This document shows positions 57,640-64,000 of a DNA stretch of 64,000 nucleotides, piece after piece. Source of the DNA: Lethocerus indicus (lineage: Eukaryota > Arthropoda > Insecta > Hemiptera > Belostomatidae); the NCBI GenBank assembly GCA_019843655.1, contig JACDQD010000104.1, positions 2,976,001-3,040,000 of the forward strand. Reading direction: 5' to 3'. The position numbers were made by a program, and so were the translations under genes. Within the stretch, counting starts at the first letter, position 1. Each line of letters starts with the position of its first letter. The notes below the pieces were generated by a model. That model had not been told where the DNA came from. It saw only the letters and a program-made list of their open reading frames with translations, and ran no database searches.

Positions 57640-60600
57640 GTGTATGTGAATATCTAGGTAATTGATCATTTACCCAGTAAAACGGATGCAGAGTCATGTG
57701 AACCTGAACTATCTAACAGTGAAACTGATGTAATTCAAGAAGTGTCTGTGATAGAAATGGATAATTCTACAGACCAAATTGTTGAAACTGTAGAATCTGA
57801 CGATATTAACCAGGTATGTTTCTTTGATGTCTAAGTCACTAACAATCGTCAAGTTAGCCCATTTATTTTATTATTTAATATTATTACTTTAAGTAAGAGT
57901 CATGATTGTTTGCTTCTACCCAATTATGATACTTGGCTTTAATCAGGTACTTCACGCAAAATAAATTTTTGGTAAATGAATGTTCATTTATCAGTCAACA
58001 GGGAATATTTTTTAATCATGTTAATGACACAGCAGGATGATCAGATGAGGACAATATGTTCTAAATGGAGAATTACCCTAAGTGAGCAGGCAATTAATTG
58101 GTACTGCTAATAAATGTGTAAAGCAAATAATGTGTGAGGGCATGTCGGTTTTCACTAAAATAATGTATAAATCACACACATAATAAGGATGAAATAATAC
58201 CTCATTAGACTATTATTTCAAGGCACTGTTCCAACCAACTGTTCCAAGGCATTGTGAATGTTATCATAATTACAATTTTCAGTTAGTTTTGAGTATTGTA
58301 CTATGATGACATAATTTCTTTCTTGCCAACAATGTATTGTAATCTTCAATACATTAATATATGATTTTCATTCTTTATAGGGCACTGATTTAGAGCTGTC
58401 CTATAGTGAACCAGAATGTAAGCCAGTAGTACAGAAGCGTAAACAGAGAAGAGATCATCAAAAAAAATATAGGTATTCAATGGAGCAAAATAGACGTATG
58501 GAAAAAGAATAGCTTAATTTTTAACAATGCTTACAGGTATTTATTAGGCATAACCAATTTTAGAATTGGAGTTCTGCAACAGTAAATGCTATGCATAATT
58601 ATTATTGGTTATTAGGATTCCGTGCAAAGATATTTGACATAGCAATAGAATAATTTATTACAGTAAAATAAGTTAAAGAAGATGTTCATAGCCTTCTGAA
58701 TTCAAATATAATGAATTTGTTATGAGATCGATTCTATTTACTTGCTCCTAAAAAATGTCAGCCTGTTGAACAAAATGTTTTCATTGTCCAATTCCAAATG
58801 AGTTTTAATTTTTAAATGTACTAAAAGTGGGGAGCTTTTAATTAGCATTGGTTTATAATCTTAATATCCAGCCATGTCTATTAATTATATAATATTTATT
58901 ATATCATTATTAGTTTTACAAAATATTTTCATTACATTTTTGTCTCTTACTTGCCTTATTGTTAATTTAATTGCTCCCTATATAATTTTTTTTCAACGTT
59001 GCTTATAGAGTACATTTGGCAGCTTATTGCCAGTTATGCACTTTGTTATATGGAGCGAGCGGCTTATGTTGTTTCCGATCATTTTCCCTACATAAAACTA
59101 ACATGCAAACTAAAGTCCAGGGCATATCATATAAAATATTTGAAGTTATGTTTTCTTGTTTAATTGGGTATCTTTAAGATTTATTTGTAACTTTTTAGTG
59201 TTAAAAATATTATAATTAAGAAATTAATTTAATTTGGAAAGACTGTTCAGATTTGTGCCTGCTAATGTTTAAGATATTACTTTTCTGTTCTGGCATAATT
59301 TGTTTATTTCTTTTAATAGTGAAGGAAGCTTCGCTGGAGCTCTGAGTGACATGATGCAAGGAATGTCATTGGGCCAGGCTGCTAAACTACATAAAATTCC
59401 ACGCTCCACACTCTATGCTAAAGCAAAGCAACAAACAGGATTAAATTTAGTTACACGTAAGGAACACTCAAACCAAGAATGTCAAGCTGCTATTCAAGCA
59501 ATTGCTGGTAATTAGACATACTTCATGTTGATATCTAATAGTGAGTTTTTCATTTTTGCACTATTCCAGAAGATATTTCCAGATACAATTGTAAATATTT
59601 GTCTCTTATTTTGTCCTTTCTTAAAATCATTTCAATAATATAATGCATAATCATTTGCAAACCAATGATTGAGTGTCTAGATTGTCTTGTACTGTTTGAT
59701 TTGTTGATTATCTCTAATTTTTTTTAGCTGGAATGAGCCTACAGCGTGCATCAGAAGAATATGGAATTCCAAAAACAGTACTGTGGCGCAGGGTTCAGAA
59801 GAGATTTGACATTAGTTGTACACTGAAGGATAGAAGAAAAGTAAATAAATGTTCACCTCGTGTCAAAGAGGCTGCTCTTAAGGCTTTAACTAATGGAGAG
59901 AAACTTGTTAATGTGTCTGCTCAGTACCAGGTAAATGAGTTAATTTATGCTGTTTTAGGCACTCTGATGTACAACATTGATGAACAAAATTTGTTCTGTA
60001 AAGCATTTTTGTACTGTTACTTGAAACTATTTTGATAGATACCTGTATCTACATTGTTTAAAGAGAAAACACGACTTGTTGCTTGTGGGGCATTAACTGG
60101 TGGTAACAAAATGTTGAAACAAGTTCGATTATCTCAAGCTGTTGCTGCATGTAAGGAAGGCAAGATGTCACAAGCTGCAGCTTCTACATTATTTCAGGTT
60201 TTTTATTTCAATTGCCTATGCTAACATTTTCAAGTATTGTTATAATTAATTTTATAGAATTTTAGCATTTGAGCCAATTCTATCAGTTATTAAACCCAGT
60301 TTCTGGGTAGTCTTCTGGTAGTTTGCCTTTTATACATTGTCTTTATGTTCATTTAGTTTAATTAAAAACACTGGAGTCTCTATTTAATATATCTGTATCT
60401 CTAATATTTTCTACAGGTTCCAAAGACAACAATATGGCGAAGGTTACAAAAAGCATCTAGAACAGATGATGAACTTGAACTTAAAAGTGATGAGTTCTTG
60501 ATTAAAACAGATGATCCTGATGTTTGTCTTTCAAGTTGTGGTATTAAAGAGGTAAATGTAGAAATTATGGTTTGATCTCTTTTAATTAGATTTAATATTC

Positions 60601-61462
60601 AGTCAGGTATAATATTTCAAATTAACATCATGTTTATGTTTATCATGTATATTAATTATTCTGAAGTTCTGGAATTAATAATTTTGAACCATTTAAATTT
60701 TATTAACATTGTAATGATAATTTAAATGATTTTGGAAGAATAGTCATTTAGTCAGAAATTTACTACAGATAGTGGGGTCATTTTTTTCACAAGATTTCAA
60801 ACAGTGTTTTCAGAAGATTAGCCACTGGTAAGAATGCCAGTTGTTCACAACATTTACAGATGGACACTATCAAATTGAATAATAAGGCTGTAATAACAGG
60901 CTAATTGGTAATTTGTTGATATTCTGTGCTTCTTGGTATATTTTGGAAGGTGAAGAAGAAATATATACATGCCTTGAACTTGTGCAGTAAATGTTATGGC
61001 TAATTATATTTGATTAGTTATGACTAATTATATTTACTTTGTTAACCCCATTGATTTAATTATAAGAATTTAACATTGAGTAATTAGTATATTATATATG
61101 TATAATTTGTTCTTATACATTCATCCTACAATTACAGTACTAAGAAATATCCAGGTATATAGAACAAATATATCTTTTCTGTTTTTCATTGCTTCATCTA
61201 ACTCATTTATTACAGTGTCAAATATGTGAATTTTAACATTAGGATTAACTTGAGCTTGGGATTATGTTGGTCTTATTTTTTGCATACAGCACACTCACAC
61301 AAATAAATTGAAAATTTGAACTTGTTTTATTATGTAATTTGAACTGTGCTCATGGTATGTGCTCTTTTGTAGGAAAATAACGAATCAAAATTACCTTATC
61401 TGGGTAATAAAATGGAAGTACTGTTACCAGCTTTAACTACAAACCGGCCTGAATGTGATTGA
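57119..61462 (+). CDS. BTB/POZ transcription factor with four Pipsqueak HTH motifs
   Basis: Nine exons: 57119-57292, 57381-57560, 57658-57813, 58381-58472, 59320-59507, 59728-59930, 60039-60197, 60417-60551 and 61373-61462 (TGA), phases 0,0,0,2,1,0,0,0, giving 458 residues. The BTB domain (residues 1 to about 115) has the insect TTK-type start YCMKWNNYQSHIGTFF and DVTLCAEGQKFHCHRVILSA. A basic linker RKQRRDHQKK follows, then four Psq motifs at about 202-245, 253-300, 307-350 and 352-398 (IPRSTLYAKAK, IPKTVLWRRVQ, IPVSTLFKEKT, VPKTTIWRRLQ). BTB mediates dimerisation and tandem Psq motifs bind DNA, as in Drosophila Pipsqueak (GAGA-type sites). An in-frame ATG exists upstream at 57044, but the conserved BTB start supports 57119. 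Whether this is psq itself or a paralogue is not settled. Confidence 0.92.
57592..57637. repeat. (TA)n microsatellite inside a 97-bp intron
   Basis: About 46 bp of alternating T and A occupy nearly half of intron 57561-57657 of the BTB/Psq gene. Confidence 0.95.
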
Positions 61463-62984
61463 CAATTAACAAAAATGTGCCATTTGTAGGTATTTATTTT
61501 GTTTGTCACCTGTTGTAAATATTCTCTTGTGTTCTAACATTAGATATATGCAGCCGGAAATATTATCTGTCATATTCAAAGTAAGTAATTGAGCAAGATG
61601 GACTCGATTAACTTTCAATTTTTACTATATAGTCCTCTGAATTAATTTGTATATTTATGAATTGGTTATAATGAAAATGCTGGTATGCATTACAAAATAA
61701 AATGGAAATATTAAATAAAATAAATTTCAAACAAACAAAACTGTATATTTTGTATTGGGTTATTAAATTATATGTGATATGAAAACAATAGAAATGACTG
61801 GTTAAATTATAGCATAACCAAACTCTTAGTTATTACCAAAAAATTCTTACCTGTTTCCTTTTTGTATCAATTTTATATTATCTGACAAAAGTAATGACAA
61901 TCTGTGAAATGTCATAACATAATATGGAATCTAATAAAGCAGTCTATTGATTGATATTCATTATTAGCCAATTTGTATGTATGGTACTTTTCTTTTCTAA
62001 ATATTTCCTGAGTGAAGCTGAACCTCAAAATTTAAACCAATAACATCCTTGAACTTCCTATTTTAATAGCAGAATGTACTAGACACAAATCCTCAAATTC
62101 TGTTTTTACCTTACCTTAGGAGTATTGAAAATTTATGCCTGCTTTTCTATTAAAAGTTTTGTCAGAGGATTGTATTCCATTAGAAATATTAAAGCACACA
62201 ACAAATCATTTGCGCTATAGAAGGCAGTAAAAACAAACAAGATTAAATCAACTTCTGTATATTGTATCTGCAGATTTCAGAATATTTGTAAATTCAGAAT
62301 TATTGGAGTGATATATCAGTAATTTTTTCAAATGTATAATTTTTTTGTCACCCTTATTGAATTACTGCTTAATCTCAAGATCAATTTTCACTAATTAGAA
62401 TTATGTTTGGGGTATATTTCCATATAAATATTTTTATATATATAAAAAACAATATTAATATCTTTATTACAAAGTAAGGGAAAATTTCTTACCCAGCCCA
62501 TTATTATCGTCCAAAATTTTGATTTCATGAAAAGAAATCGTGATATAAGCGAGGGCCTTAAAGATACCAAAATTAAGATTAAATAATGTTAAGTCATGAC
62601 ATGGGTCGATTGTGTCAAATAAGAACCACATGGAAACCCAAGAACTGTGTTCATGAATAAACAAAATATAAAACTGTCGTCACATAAATTCGGAGTATCC
62701 TATTTACATTTCATAAATAAAGTAAATATTACCTAAACTTAAAAATAGCTAATCGTAAAGCATTAGTAAAATTTAATATGTAACAGCTGATGTGTTATAA
62801 GGTAATTGATTTTCAAAACCGGTGGTTCTGTTTGTATATTGCAATTACAAGTTTCTTTTACCATGCTATACACCAACAAAAAGAAATTAGCGCACATTTA
62901 TTTATTTAAACGATTTCTTCTTTTTTAAATGAGAATTTATATTTGGAATCTGTTGAAATATAAAAAATTGAATCGTTGTTTCAG
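61463..62984. other. 3' UTR of the BTB/Psq gene and AT-rich flank
   Basis: AATAAA candidates occur at about 61695-61730. The remainder is AT-rich with no exon, repeat or RNA gene that I can support. Confidence 0.5.
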
Positions 62985-63100
62985 TGGAAGGAATTCCCAA
63001 GTCGAGTGTCATCACTGGTGCCTACATCATTTCGCCCAAGGCCAAGCAAGCCGAAAAGTTTTTGTTTCAATATCTCCCACTTTTGACCCAGTGCTCCTGA
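62985..63100 (+). CDS. Orphan exon-like frame, 38 codons with stop
   Basis: Follows a good acceptor (TTGTTTCAG) and, entered in phase 1, reads VEGIPKSSVITGAYIISPKA and continues to TGA at 63098. The codon choice is GC-richer than the surroundings, as in real exons of this window. The parent gene is unknown: the only phase-1 donor nearby on this strand is after 59507 in the BTB/Psq gene, or upstream exons were missed. Confidence 0.3.
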
Positions 63101-64000
63101 CTTTTTCTGTAAAATCTTCACAGTTGTATTCGAATCTCTGGACTTTTGCAGTTTGCAGCGTCTATTTTTTTTGTGATTATTCTTCTGTGTCGTATGTCCA
63201 TCCAGAATCTTAACACATTCGGTAAGCCAACATTGCTTAATATAACTGCACGATGCAACATGGCGACATAGGATTTAGTACATTTCTCGGCTGTTCGGAC
63301 GATTTTCTGATAGTTCTTACCTCTTTCCTACTGCAGCAAGCTTATTGAAAATACCGTATTACCTGGCGATTCGTACAATTTGCCAAACTGAACAGTTTTC
63401 AATATGCGATCAAGTGATGTAATAGGGACTCCTGTTTTATATTAAGACCAGCGTTAGTTTTAGACCCTTGAGAAATTGCTTATATGTTTCAGCGTTCTGT
63501 TTTTAAACAATTGGCATTCTTATGATACCCGCTTAATCAAATTGGAAAAAATTACTTAAAACAGAATGTAGAATATTCATTGAAATACATTTTCCCGAAT
63601 TTCTTTGCTTTAACAGAGGGGATGAATCATCTTTAATTATTGATAATTATATGTTTCTTTAGAAAGTAATTATTCCAGTTCATAAGCCTGTGAGGTCATT
63701 TGGGCGTGACCTCAAAAGTAAATGTCCTTCTGATTCATTGCCATTTTGCTCAAAGTTTACAGCCTATATTTTTTGTTAAAACATTAATTTTATGGGTCAT
63801 CACTTGGTTAATTTATCTTGTAGAAAAAATTTGAAAAATTAATAAGTATCCTTCATTTATTTGATGCTAAATAAATATTGATGGTGGTTTTAAAATACTA
63901 GTATTTAAATTTTATGCGCTTAAGTTAATGCTTTCAGAGGGTATTTTGTAATTAAGGTATGTATTAGAAAATTATTTAGAATAAAAATAATTAAATATAA
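63101..64000. other. AT-rich right end of the window
   Basis: Nothing recognisable apart from a modestly GC-richer segment at 63200-63310 that could be a promoter or repeat fragment. Confidence 0.4.

Overview
The window is AT-rich, intron-rich animal DNA, most likely from an insect. The SUMO, Nudix (CFIm25), kelch and BTB/Pipsqueak proteins read as insect-type orthologues. The order cannot be fixed from sequence alone; a beetle is possible but unproven. No rRNA, tRNA or CRISPR array was seen. Exon borders below were built by hand from splice sites and reading phase.

Layout. About 1.2-6.1 kb (minus): internal and 3' exons of a long Ser/Lys-rich protein with three copies of a Trp-Trp motif and a 12-residue tandem repeat. 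About 6.1-24.9 kb: a gene-poor stretch with GC-rich patches, palindromes, a (TA)n tract and foldback-type repeats. 24.97-26.82 kb (plus): an uncharacterised four-exon, 170-residue protein. 28.57-30.85 kb (plus): mitochondrial pyruvate dehydrogenase phosphatase. 33.6-37.1 kb (plus): a large Cys/Pro repeat protein with a 114-bp array and two mutually compensating indels. 37.3-37.6 kb: a Jockey-like LINE remnant. 37.97-41.77 kb (minus): SLC49A4/DIRC2-type transporter, ten exons. 42.63-46.57 kb (plus): KLHDC4. 47.28-48.49 kb (minus): SUMO. 50.71-56.26 kb (minus): NUDT21. 57.12-61.46 kb (plus): a BTB protein with four Pipsqueak HTH motifs. The last 2.5 kb holds one isolated exon-like frame.

The right half is compact and housekeeping in character, with two head-to-head pairs (SLC49A4/KLHDC4 and NUDT21/BTB-Psq, each about 0.86 kb apart) and one tail-to-tail pair (KLHDC4/SUMO). 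The genes do not form a common pathway: they cover mitochondrial pyruvate control, lysosomal/membrane transport, SUMO modification, pre-mRNA 3' processing and transcription.

Most interesting observations: two GC-AG introns supported by conserved protein sequence on both sides (in SLC49A4 and NUDT21, the latter leading to a 22-nt terminal exon); a higher-order Cys-Pro repeat array with an 8-bp duplication and a 1-bp insertion that together restore frame; the Trp-Trp and dodecapeptide repeats of the left-hand gene; and a foldback repeat family whose arms carry a hammerhead-like core.
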